Shown one piece after another: positions 1-7,470 of a stretch of 37,437 nucleotides of DNA. The DNA comes from Bacteroidales bacterium. Lineage in GTDB: Bacteria; Bacteroidota; Bacteroidia; Bacteroidales; UBA932. The notes below the pieces were generated by a model. That model saw only the letters and a list, made by a program, of their open reading frames with translations. It searched no databases and was not told where the DNA came from. The stretch's first letter is position 1. Each line of letters opens with the position of its first letter. The stretch covers positions 1 through 37,437 of the forward strand of contig WRBG01000001.1 of the NCBI GenBank assembly GCA_009784635.1, written 5' to 3'. Both the position numbers and the translations under genes were made by a program.

Positions 1-1
1 C

Positions 2-274
2 ACCTATGAAGTGGCCTCCGTCCGGTTTATTGAACCCCTTGAAAAAGAGCTTCCCGAACCGGAAGAAGATACGGAAATGCCCGACCCTTCTCCATCTGAA
101 CCGCTTGCCGCTCCGGAACCGGAGCCGGTTGTGCCGGAACCTGTTGCGTCTGAATCCGTTGTACCAAAGCCTGTTGTGTCGGAGCCTATCGTGCCGAAAC
201 CCGAACCCGAACCCGAACCGGAGCCCGCTCCTCCTCCCCGACCCTTTGACCCCTATAACCCCACCCTGTTCTAA
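2..274 (+). CDS. C-terminal end of an unknown Pro/Glu-rich protein (5' partial)
   Basis: The reading frame is open from the left edge (first full codon at base 2) to a TAA at 272-274, so only about 90 C-terminal residues are seen. The start lies outside the window. From about residue 15 the chain becomes a low-complexity tail made of repeated Pro-Glu, Pro-Val-Val and Val-Pro-Lys-Pro units, and it ends with a short ordered-looking segment rich in Pro, Phe and Tyr. Such tails are usually extended spacers or binding tails and do not reveal the function of the missing main domain. The stop is two bases before the aroK start, which suggests a shared transcript. I do not recognise the family. Confidence 0.6.
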   Translation, partial: TYEVASVRFIEPLEKELPEPEEDTEMPDPSPSEPLAAPEPEPVVPEPVASESVVPKPVVSEPIVPKPEPEPEPEPAPPPRPFDPYNPTLF

Positions 275-276
275 GC

Positions 277-756
277 ATGCTGGTCTTCCTCATCGGCTTT
301 ATGGGTTCCGGCAAAACCACCTTGGGCAGGGCCTTAGCCGCCCAACTCAATGGGCATTTCGTAGACTTGGACCGTGAAATCGAGGACTACAGCGGCTGTA
401 GCGTCTCCGAACTGTTCAAGCGCACAGAAGAACCCGGATTCCGCAAGGTGGAACAACAGGTATTACACAACACAGTCCGGCGACTCCAAGACCCAAGCCA
501 AGTCATGCAAGACGGAGTCATCGCCTGCGGCGGCGGCACCCCCTGCTTTAGGCACAACCTCTCATTCATGAAAGCCAATGGTTTTGTAATCTATTTAGAA
601 GTAAGCCCCGAAATCCTCTGTGAACGCCTTCTCCTCTGCCCCGAGCGCATCCGCCCCATGATTCCCACCCGCAATCCGGAACAACTATTGATATTTATCC
701 GCGACCTGTTAGGCCGGCGCCGCCCCATTTACGAGGCCGCGCACTGGAAGTGTTAG
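277..756 (+). CDS. aroK: Shikimate kinase
   Basis: Phosphorylates shikimate at the 3-hydroxyl with ATP, the fifth step of the common aromatic amino-acid (shikimate) pathway, in the cytoplasm. The 159-residue protein begins with a beta strand and a P-loop, GFMGSGKT (residues 7-14). It then shows the shikimate-binding DLDREIE (Asp-Leu-Asp after the second strand), a FRKVE segment with the conserved Arg, the ACGGGTP glycine motif, and a late R-x-R-P-x-Y segment typical of the lid and C-terminus. The ATG is two bases after the preceding stop. The protein stops soon after the RRRPIYEAA motif; many relatives continue some 10-20 residues further, so the C-terminus is on the short side. aroE lies 4 kb downstream. 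Confidence 0.93.
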   Translation: MLVFLIGFMGSGKTTLGRALAAQLNGHFVDLDREIEDYSGCSVSELFKRTEEPGFRKVEQQVLHNTVRRLQDPSQVMQDGVIACGGGTPCFRHNLSFMKANGFVIYLEVSPEILCERLLLCPERIRPMIPTRNPEQLLIFIRDLLGRRRPIYEAAHWKC

Positions 757-759
757 CCT

Positions 760-2490
760 TTACACTATCACTTCTCTCACCCTAATATCTTTAACCCTCA
801 ATTGAATATTGGCAATCCCGCGGTAGTAGTTCTCTGCCACGGAATAGCAAATATCTACCGGATTGCCGCCCTGCATATAGGCAAAGTGTTCGGACTGGTG
901 AAAGGCAATGGCCGAGATGGGACGATACGGCTCGTCTTCTTGAATCAATTCTAATTTAAGGTGGCCGCCTTCTGAACCTACCAATCGGCCGTTTCCGTTG
1001 TCGTAGACGTTTTCGGTAATAAATACCGGAGACATATTGCCGGGGCCAAAGGGCTGGAACTGTTTGAGCAGTCTAAAAAACTTAGGAGTAATCTGCTTAA
1101 AATCAAGGAAGGTATCTATGTTAACCAAGGGGGTCAATATTTCTTCGGTTACTTTTTCGGCCACAATCCCTTCAAAACGCACTTTGAAGATGGGCAGGTG
1201 TTCCTCTTTCATGGTCAAGCCGGCGGCGTACATATGCCCCCCAAAGTTTTCCAGCAGGTCGGAACAGGCTTCTATCGCCTCGTAAAGGTCAAAGCCGGGA
1301 ATACTTCTTGCAGAACCGGTTACAAAACCGTTGGACTGGGTCAGCACAATCGTGGGGCGATAATAAGTCTCTACCAATCGGGAAGCCACAATACCCACCA
1401 CCCCTTTATGCCAATTGGGATTGTACACCACGGTAGCTTTGGTGGTACTAAAGTCAAAGGCCTCCCTAACCATAAGGATGGCTTCTTGGGTAATCTCGCG
1501 GTCAATACTTTTGCGGTCGTTGTTGTGGGTGTTGATGGTGGCGCCTATTTGCAGGGCTTCTTCGTCTGTTGAAGAGGTCAGCAGATCTACGGCCATTTTT
1601 CCGGACTCCATCCGTCCGGCGGCATTAATCCGGGGGCCAATCTTAAATACAATGTCGTCTATGGAAATCTGGTGCTTTTCCAATCCCGAAAGTTTAATCA
1701 CCGACAAAAGTCCTTTTCGGGGGGATTCGTTGAGTTGCTTAAGTCCAAAATGGGCCAGCACCCTGTTTTCTCCGGTAATGGAAACCAAATCGGAAGCAAT
1801 ACTCACCGCCAAGAGGTCCAACAAGGGTACTAATTCCGAAAAGGGAATGCTCCGGTGCATGCAAAACGCCTGTAATAACTTAAATCCCACGCCACAACCC
1901 GACAAATCGTCAAAAGGATAATGGCAATCGCTCCGTTTGGGGTCTAATACCGCCACGGCATTGGGCAGGCAGTCGTCGGGCAGGTGGTGGTCGCAAATAA
2001 TAAAATCAATCCCCCGGTCTTTGGCATACTTGACTTTTTCTCTGGCCTTAATTCCGCAGTCGAGGGCAATAATCAAACTGACTCCCTGCTCTTTAGCCTC
2101 ATCAATCCCTATATAGGAAATCCCATAACCCTCTATATACCGGTCCGGAATATAATAGGACAGATGGGAACTAAAACTCCGGAGAAACGAGTAAATCAAG
2201 GCCACAGCCGTGGTTCCGTCCACATCGTAATCGCCGTATATCAAGATTTTTTCTTCCTGCTGCAAGGCCCTGTCCAAACGCGCCACCGCCAAATCCATAT
2301 CCTTCATCAGAAAAGGGTCGTGCAGGGATTCCAACTGGGGACGGAAAAAATTCTTGGCTTCTGTAAAAGTCTTAACGCCACGTTGTACCAGCAGGTTGGC
2401 CAAAGACTGGTCAATCCCCAACTCGGCGGCTAACTGCCGCACCAGCGCGGGGTTGCCCGGCTCTTTAACTATCCACTTTTTATCCAGCAT
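760..2490 (-). CDS. recJ: Single-stranded-DNA-specific exonuclease RecJ
   Basis: 5'-3' single-strand DNA exonuclease used in RecF-type recombination and in base-excision and mismatch repair. With the start chosen here (ATG at 2490, MLDKKW) the protein has 576 residues, normal for the family. It shows the DHH-superfamily motif I YGDYDVDG (about residues 85-92), the ALDCG motif, the DHH triad ICDHH (about 166-169), and the DHHA1 region with INAAGRMESG and the late GGHMYAAGL motif. An in-frame ATG 45 bases upstream (2535) exists, but its extra residues look unlike RecJ N-termini and run into the promoter region. The gene is convergent with aroK (3-base gap) and divergent from lysS. Confidence 0.93.
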   Translation of the reverse strand: MLDKKWIVKEPGNPALVRQLAAELGIDQSLANLLVQRGVKTFTEAKNFFRPQLESLHDPFLMKDMDLAVARLDRALQQEEKILIYGDYDVDGTTAVALIYSFLRSFSSHLSYYIPDRYIEGYGISYIGIDEAKEQGVSLIIALDCGIKAREKVKYAKDRGIDFIICDHHLPDDCLPNAVAVLDPKRSDCHYPFDDLSGCGVGFKLLQAFCMHRSIPFSELVPLLDLLAVSIASDLVSITGENRVLAHFGLKQLNESPRKGLLSVIKLSGLEKHQISIDDIVFKIGPRINAAGRMESGKMAVDLLTSSTDEEALQIGATINTHNNDRKSIDREITQEAILMVREAFDFSTTKATVVYNPNWHKGVVGIVASRLVETYYRPTIVLTQSNGFVTGSARSIPGFDLYEAIEACSDLLENFGGHMYAAGLTMKEEHLPIFKVRFEGIVAEKVTEEILTPLVNIDTFLDFKQITPKFFRLLKQFQPFGPGNMSPVFITENVYDNGNGRLVGSEGGHLKLELIQEDEPYRPISAIAFHQSEHFAYMQGGNPVDICYSVAENYYRGIANIQLRVKDIRVREVIV

Positions 2491-2577
2491 CGCAAATATA
2501 ATCCTGCGAAGATAAGGAAATATATCGAAAATCACCTATATTTGTATTAATTTTGTACGATTATTGCTACGCACCTT
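2491..2577. promoter_or_regulatory. Divergent promoter region between recJ and lysS
   Basis: This 87-base AT-rich gap separates two divergent genes and must hold both promoters. On the plus strand TATATTTG (2537-2544) and TAATTTTG (2548-2555) both fit the Bacteroidota -7 element TAnnTTTG, 20-40 bases before the lysS ATG. On the minus strand TATCTTCG (2514-2507) is a one-mismatch version, about 17 bases before the recJ ATG. I see no convincing TTTG -33 element at the right distance for any of them, so the exact start points are uncertain. Confidence 0.4.
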
Positions 2578-4089
2578 ATGACAGAACACAGCGAACAGGA
2601 ACAAATCAGGAGAGATTCTCTTAGGCAACTTCAAGAAATGGGCATTGACCCCTATCCCGCCGCCGCTTACGAAATAACAGCTAACAGTCTGGAAATTAAG
2701 AAAAATTATAGTCCGGACTTAGGAAATTATCAGCATGTTTCCATAGCGGGGCGGATTATGTCGCGCCGCATCATGGGCGCCGCCGCCTTTATGGAATTGC
2801 AGGACGATGTGGGACGTATTCAAGTATATGTAAAGCGGGACGATATCTGTCCGGAAGAAGACAAGAGTTTTTACAACATTGTGTTCAAAAAACTGCTCGA
2901 CATCGGCGATATTGTGGGCGTGCAGGGATTTGCATTTATTACCCAAACCGGAGCATATTCCATCCACGCCAAAACCTTGACGATTCTATGTAAATCGCTT
3001 AGGGTGTTGCCCATCGTAAAAGAAAAAGAAGGACAATTGTACGACGCCTTTACCGACCCCGAACAACGCTACCGCATGCGTTATGTAGACTTGATTGTTA
3101 ATCCGCATGTAAGGGATGTGTTTGTACAGCGCTGCATGATTATCAACACCATGCGCAATTTCTTCAACGAGCGGGGATACTTGGAGGTAGAGACCCCCAT
3201 TTTGCAATCCATTCCCGGAGGAGCCTCGGCCCGGCCCTTTATTACCCACCACAACGCGCTCGACATCCCGCTCTACATGCGTATTGCCAACGAATTATAT
3301 TTAAAGCGTCTGATTGTGGGCGGATTTCCGGGCGTTTACGAGTTTGCCAAAGATTTTCGCAACGAAGGCATGGACCGTACCCATAATCCCGAATTTACCG
3401 TACTTGAAATCTATGTAGCCTACAAGGATTATTTTTGGATGATGAACTTTGTAGAAGAAATGCTCGAACAAGTGGCCATTGCCTTGCACCAACAGACTAA
3501 AGTGCGGCTGGGCGAACATGAAATCGACTTTAAAGCCCCCTACCGTCGCCTCCCCATGCTCGAAGCCATCAAGGAATATGCAGGGGTAGACGTGGCGGGC
3601 ATGGACGAAGAAGCCCTTAAAGCCACCTGCCAAAAACTTCGGATTCCCATCAACAAAACCATGGGGACAGGCAAGTTGATAGACGCCATTTTTGGGGCGT
3701 ACTGCGAGAAGCATTTGATTCAGCCCACCTTCATTACCGACTATCCCAAAGAAACCTCCCCTTTAACCAAACAGCACCGCCACAACCCCAATTTGACCGA
3801 GCGGTTTGAGCTTTTTGTCAACGGCAAAGAATTGGCCAACGCCTACAGCGAACTCAACGACCCCATAGACCAGTTGGAGCGTTTTAACGAACAACTCAAG
3901 CTCAAGGAAAAAGGGGACGACGAAGCCATGTACATAGATATGGACTTTGTGCGGGCCTTGGAATACGGTATGCCCCCCACTTCGGGTATGGGTATAGGAA
4001 TTGACCGGCTTACCATGTTCATGACCAATTCTCCTTCGATTCAAGATGTGCTGCTTTTCCCCCAAATGCGTCCCGAATCCGAGGGCTAA
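2578..4089 (+). CDS. lysS: Lysyl-tRNA synthetase, class II
   Basis: Charges tRNA-Lys with lysine in the cytoplasm. The 503-residue protein has the N-terminal OB-fold anticodon-binding domain (roughly residues 55-150, with VSIAGRIMSRR and the G-D-I-V-G-V-x-G segment). A class II catalytic core follows: motif 2 as FRNEGMDRTHNPEF and motif 3 as GMGIGIDRLTM near the C-terminus. ETPILQ and GGASARPF are typical of LysRS, and an N-terminal helix precedes the OB fold. Length is close to the E. coli enzyme, without a long C-terminal extension. The ATG follows an A/T-rich leader with promoter-like TAnnTTTG boxes. The next gene starts 18 bases downstream. Confidence 0.96.
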   Translation: MTEHSEQEQIRRDSLRQLQEMGIDPYPAAAYEITANSLEIKKNYSPDLGNYQHVSIAGRIMSRRIMGAAAFMELQDDVGRIQVYVKRDDICPEEDKSFYNIVFKKLLDIGDIVGVQGFAFITQTGAYSIHAKTLTILCKSLRVLPIVKEKEGQLYDAFTDPEQRYRMRYVDLIVNPHVRDVFVQRCMIINTMRNFFNERGYLEVETPILQSIPGGASARPFITHHNALDIPLYMRIANELYLKRLIVGGFPGVYEFAKDFRNEGMDRTHNPEFTVLEIYVAYKDYFWMMNFVEEMLEQVAIALHQQTKVRLGEHEIDFKAPYRRLPMLEAIKEYAGVDVAGMDEEALKATCQKLRIPINKTMGTGKLIDAIFGAYCEKHLIQPTFITDYPKETSPLTKQHRHNPNLTERFELFVNGKELANAYSELNDPIDQLERFNEQLKLKEKGDDEAMYIDMDFVRALEYGMPPTSGMGIGIDRLTMFMTNSPSIQDVLLFPQMRPESEG

Positions 4090-4107
4090 ATATCAAAAAA
4101 CACACCC

Positions 4108-4905
4108 ATGCCTCCTTTTATAGAGTCGGCAAAAAATCCATGGATTAAAGACGTCTTGACGCTCATGGAAAAGCCCAAAGAGCGAAGGGACAGACAATTG
4201 TTTGTGGTAGAGGGGGCAAGGGAAGTCTCCGCGGCATTGGCAAACGGCTTCAAGCTCCAAACGCTCTATTATTTGCCGCAATTGATTCCCGACCCCTGCC
4301 GGCAATTTAAACTGCCTGAAGAATCTCCCTGCCGGCCCGTCTCGTTGGCCGTCTACAAAAAAATAGCCTACCGCGAAGGTACAGAGGGAGTAGTGGCCGT
4401 CATGCACCAAAAAAATATGCAGTTAGACCAACTCAGACTGCCAGACAATCCTTTGATTCTGATAACGGAAGCCATTGAAAAACCCGGAAACATGGGCGCC
4501 ATGCTCCGAACCGCAGACGCGGCGCAGGTAGACGCCGTTTTTGTGTGTCATTCGCTGTGCGACCCCTACAATCCCAACCTAATCAGAGCCAGCTTGGGGG
4601 CGGTTTTTACCCGCCAAATAGTCGCCTGCAGTGCAGAGGAAGCCATTGCGTGGCTCCGGCAAAACCATATTACCCTCTACGCCGCCACGCTAAAGGACGC
4701 CGTTCCATACCACAGTCAAGACTATCGAGCCGGATGCGCCATTGCGGTTGGCTCCGAAGCCTGCGGCCTCAGTCCCGTTTGGCCCAAAGCTGCCAAGGCC
4801 TGCATCCATATTCCCATGAAAGGTTCCATAGATTCGCTTAATGTGTCGGTATCGGCTGCCATTTTGGTGTTTGAAGCCATCAAGCAAAGAACATCGGATA
4901 CATGA
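4108..4905 (+). CDS. SpoU/TrmH-family RNA 2'-O-ribose methyltransferase
   Basis: SPOUT-fold methyltransferase that transfers a methyl group from S-adenosylmethionine to a ribose 2'-OH of rRNA or tRNA. The 265-residue protein has an N-terminal substrate-binding domain (about 1-100, with the FVVEGAREV strand typical of the SpoU substrate-binding domain). A SpoU core follows with three knot motifs: motif 1 EKPGNMGAMLRTADA (Asn and catalytic Arg), motif 2 AVGSEACGLS, and motif 3 IPMKGSIDSLNVSVSAA. The NPNLIRASLGAVF stretch is also typical. The exact target nucleotide cannot be told from sequence; RlmB-like or TrmH-like rRNA modification is most likely. The stop overlaps the aroE start as ATGA. 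Confidence 0.87.
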   Translation: MPPFIESAKNPWIKDVLTLMEKPKERRDRQLFVVEGAREVSAALANGFKLQTLYYLPQLIPDPCRQFKLPEESPCRPVSLAVYKKIAYREGTEGVVAVMHQKNMQLDQLRLPDNPLILITEAIEKPGNMGAMLRTADAAQVDAVFVCHSLCDPYNPNLIRASLGAVFTRQIVACSAEEAIAWLRQNHITLYAATLKDAVPYHSQDYRAGCAIAVGSEACGLSPVWPKAAKACIHIPMKGSIDSLNVSVSAAILVFEAIKQRTSDT

Positions 4906-5696
4906 AAAACAATAAAGCCGTCAAACACTTTGGCCTTTGCGGCCATCCGATTGCCCACAGCCTAAGTCCCCGTCTTTTTGAAGCAGCCTACCCCAAAGAC
5001 GGCTTTAGTTACGAAATAATTCCGGCCTCCACTCCGGCGGAAGCCCTGCGCTTGTTTGTGGAGGGAGGATTTATGGGCATGAATGTTACGGCCCCTTTTA
5101 AAACATCCATACTCCCCTTAGTCCACCGGCAGACACAGGAATGTGCTGCCATTGGCGCCTGTAACTTGATTTTGAAAGAAGGAGACCTGCTGGTAGCCCA
5201 TAATACGGACTACTTGGGCGTTGCCCACAGCATAGACGAAGCTAACGCGCAGGTACAAGGCGCCTTATGCCTGCTGCTGGGAGCCGGAGGGGCGGCCAAA
5301 GCCGCCGCATACGCCTTACTGAAGGCCGGAGCCTTGTTGCTTTGGGCCAATCGAACCTCGGCACATATCCCAAACTTCTTTCTCGACCGGCCCATCACCC
5401 CTCTGCCTCTTGCTCAAATCGGACATCATCTTCCCCAATCCAACCTCATCCTAAACACCTTGCCCCTATCCCTTCCCAATACCCAAATCCTTAGGTTTCA
5501 TCCCTCCCAAACCGTCTTTGACGCCTCCTACGCCGCCCGTCCCTTGGAGCAACCTGCCACCAAAGCCGGCGCCAAATACATTGGGGGAGAACGCTGGTTG
5601 CTGCATCAAGCTGTTCCTTCTTTTGAAGCCATGACCGGCATTTGCCCCAACTTAGCCGACATGGAGCAGGTAATTCAAAATTTATTCCTATCTTAG
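4902..5696 (+). CDS. aroE: Shikimate 5-dehydrogenase
   Basis: Reduces 3-dehydroshikimate to shikimate with NADPH, one step before AroK. The 264-residue protein opens with the substrate-binding SLS pair (Ser20, Ser22 in PIAHSLSP). It then has NVTAPFK with the catalytic Lys67, an NTDYLG motif with the catalytic Asp, and the Rossmann glycine loop LLGAGGAAKA followed by the NRT NADP-binding motif. A late FDASYAARPLE segment matches the family D-x-x-Y pattern, and the final helix carries the usual Q residue context (LLHQAVPSFEAMTG). The start overlaps the methyltransferase stop by four bases, so translational coupling is likely. ssb follows 22 bases later. Confidence 0.94.
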   Translation: MKNNKAVKHFGLCGHPIAHSLSPRLFEAAYPKDGFSYEIIPASTPAEALRLFVEGGFMGMNVTAPFKTSILPLVHRQTQECAAIGACNLILKEGDLLVAHNTDYLGVAHSIDEANAQVQGALCLLLGAGGAAKAAAYALLKAGALLLWANRTSAHIPNFFLDRPITPLPLAQIGHHLPQSNLILNTLPLSLPNTQILRFHPSQTVFDASYAARPLEQPATKAGAKYIGGERWLLHQAVPSFEAMTGICPNLADMEQVIQNLFLS

Positions 5697-5718
5697 CCGA
5701 AAATAATACAAACGAATT

Positions 5719-6156
5719 ATGACGCTTAATAAAGTGATGCTCATAGGTAATGTGGGCAAAGATCCCGAGCCGCGCCACTTGGAGAGCGGCGCCATGCTGG
5801 TAACGCTGACCTTGGCCACTACCGAACGCTTTAAAGACCGCAACGGAGAGGTCAAAGAGCAAACCGAGTGGCACAATGTGGTTTGCTGGCGCAGCGTGGC
5901 CGAAATTGCGGAAAAATACGTGCGTAAAGGCTCACAGATATATATAGAAGGCCGGTTACGCAGTCGAAGCTGGGAAGACCAGAACGGCCAAAAGCGTTAC
6001 GTTACCGAGATTGTAGCCGACACCCTCCGCCTGCTCGGACGCAAGTCGGGTCAGTCCCCGGACGGCCATAACGCCCCTCAAGTATCCTCCACAAAGCCCG
6101 TTCCGACCGACCCTTTGGAAGGCATAGGCGCTCCTTTAGATGACCTGCCCTTTTAA
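5719..6156 (+). CDS. ssb: Single-stranded DNA-binding protein
   Basis: Coats single-stranded DNA during replication and repair and recruits partner enzymes through its tail. The 145-residue protein has one OB fold (residues 1-110) with the typical opening LNKVMLIGNVGKDPE, the TEWHNVVCW strand, and the KGSQIYIEGRLRSRSW and YVTEIVAD segments. A short, flexible Pro/Ser/Thr linker follows. The last residues, DDLPF, form the acidic tip with a terminal Phe that binds SSB partners. Length and layout are standard. It lies between aroE and purA and may be read from the same transcript as both. Confidence 0.96.
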   Translation: MTLNKVMLIGNVGKDPEPRHLESGAMLVTLTLATTERFKDRNGEVKEQTEWHNVVCWRSVAEIAEKYVRKGSQIYIEGRLRSRSWEDQNGQKRYVTEIVADTLRLLGRKSGQSPDGHNAPQVSSTKPVPTDPLEGIGAPLDDLPF

Positions 6157-6196
6157 CCATCCGTCATCCGTTAATACGTTTTAGAGTCTTAAAAAT

Positions 6197-7468
6197 ATGA
6201 AAGTTGATGTAATCCTTGGCCTCCAATGGGGCGACGAAGGAAAGGGAAAAATTGTGGATGTATTGGCCCCGAAATATCCGGTGGTCGCCCGTTTTCAAGG
6301 CGGACCCAACGCCGGCCATTCCCTGCAGTTCGGAAATCAAAAATTTGTACTGCACACGGTTCCGTCGGGCATATTCCACCATGGAACCAAGAACATTATC
6401 GGCAACGGCGTGGTCATAGACCCCTTGATTTTTGCCAAAGAAATAGAGGGTTTGGAGCAATTAGGCGTACCCGCAACCGAACGCATCAGCATAGCCCAAA
6501 AAGCCCATTTAATTCTTCCCTCCCACCGGATTATTGACGCCGCCACCGAGGCCTCCAAAGGCAAACAAAAAATCGGGTCAACCCTTAAAGGAATAGGTCC
6601 GGCATATGTGGATAAAGCCGGACGCAACGGCCTTCGCGTAGGCGACATTCTTTCTCCTTCCTTTTTAGAAAAATACACCTACCTAAAAAGCAAGCATCTC
6701 GAATTTCTCCAATCATTTGATTACGAATATAACATAGAGGATTACGAAGCTCAATGGTTTAAGGGAATCGAAAACCTAAAGCGGTTCGAGCTTATTGACG
6801 GAGCCTTTGTAGTCAACAACTACCTCCAAAACTCCAAAAAGGTTTTGGCCGAAGGGGCGCAAGGCTCTTTGCTGGATGTTGATTTTGGAACCTACCCCTT
6901 TGTTACTTCCTCCACCACCATCTGTGCCGGAGCCTGTACGGGTTTAGGGATAGCGCCCAACAAAATCGACAAGGTTTACGGCATTTTCAAGGCTTACTGC
7001 ACCCGCGTGGGCAGCGGCCCATTTCCCACTGAATTACAGGACACCACAGGAGAAGCGCTGCGCAGTATCGGGAACGAATTTGGGGCCACCACAGGCCGTC
7101 CCCGCCGCACCGGTTGGCTCGACTTGGTAGCCCTTAAATACTCCATTATGATTAACGGCGTATCGGAACTTGTGATAACAAAAGCCGACGTTATGGACAG
7201 CTTTGACCGCATCAAAATAGCCACAACCTACAAGGTAAACGGAAAGGAACAAAGCCTGTTGCCATACGACGTGCAAGACGGACAGATCGAGCCGGTATAC
7301 AGGGAATTTGCAGGCTGGAAACGAGATTTGTCGGCCGTGGTTCGAGAAGAAGAACTTCCCTTTGAATTTATGAATTATATACGCTTTATCGAAAAAGAAA
7401 CAGGCGTGCCCATCAGCATGATTTCTTTAGGACCGGACCGAGCGCAAACCATTATACGCCAAGTGTAA
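6197..7468 (+). CDS. purA: Adenylosuccinate synthetase
   Basis: Joins IMP and aspartate using GTP to make adenylosuccinate, the first committed step from IMP to AMP. The 423-residue protein starts with the family signature GLQWGDEGKGK (residues 8-18; catalytic Asp and P-loop-like GDEGKGK). Next comes FQGGPNAGHS with the catalytic His. Also present are GIGPAYVDKAGR, the EGAQGSLLDVDFGTYPFVTSS segment, the GRPRRTGWLD loop and the base-binding TKADVMD. Length is normal. dxs begins two bases after the stop, so the two are almost certainly on one mRNA. Confidence 0.97.
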   Translation: MKVDVILGLQWGDEGKGKIVDVLAPKYPVVARFQGGPNAGHSLQFGNQKFVLHTVPSGIFHHGTKNIIGNGVVIDPLIFAKEIEGLEQLGVPATERISIAQKAHLILPSHRIIDAATEASKGKQKIGSTLKGIGPAYVDKAGRNGLRVGDILSPSFLEKYTYLKSKHLEFLQSFDYEYNIEDYEAQWFKGIENLKRFELIDGAFVVNNYLQNSKKVLAEGAQGSLLDVDFGTYPFVTSSTTICAGACTGLGIAPNKIDKVYGIFKAYCTRVGSGPFPTELQDTTGEALRSIGNEFGATTGRPRRTGWLDLVALKYSIMINGVSELVITKADVMDSFDRIKIATTYKVNGKEQSLLPYDVQDGQIEPVYREFAGWKRDLSAVVREEELPFEFMNYIRFIEKETGVPISMISLGPDRAQTIIRQV

Positions 7469-7470
7469 AT

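Noticed and set aside
2491..2535. Longer start for recJ at 2535
   Set aside because: The extra 15 residues do not look like RecJ and lie over promoter-like sequences; ATG at 2490 begins a typical N-terminus.
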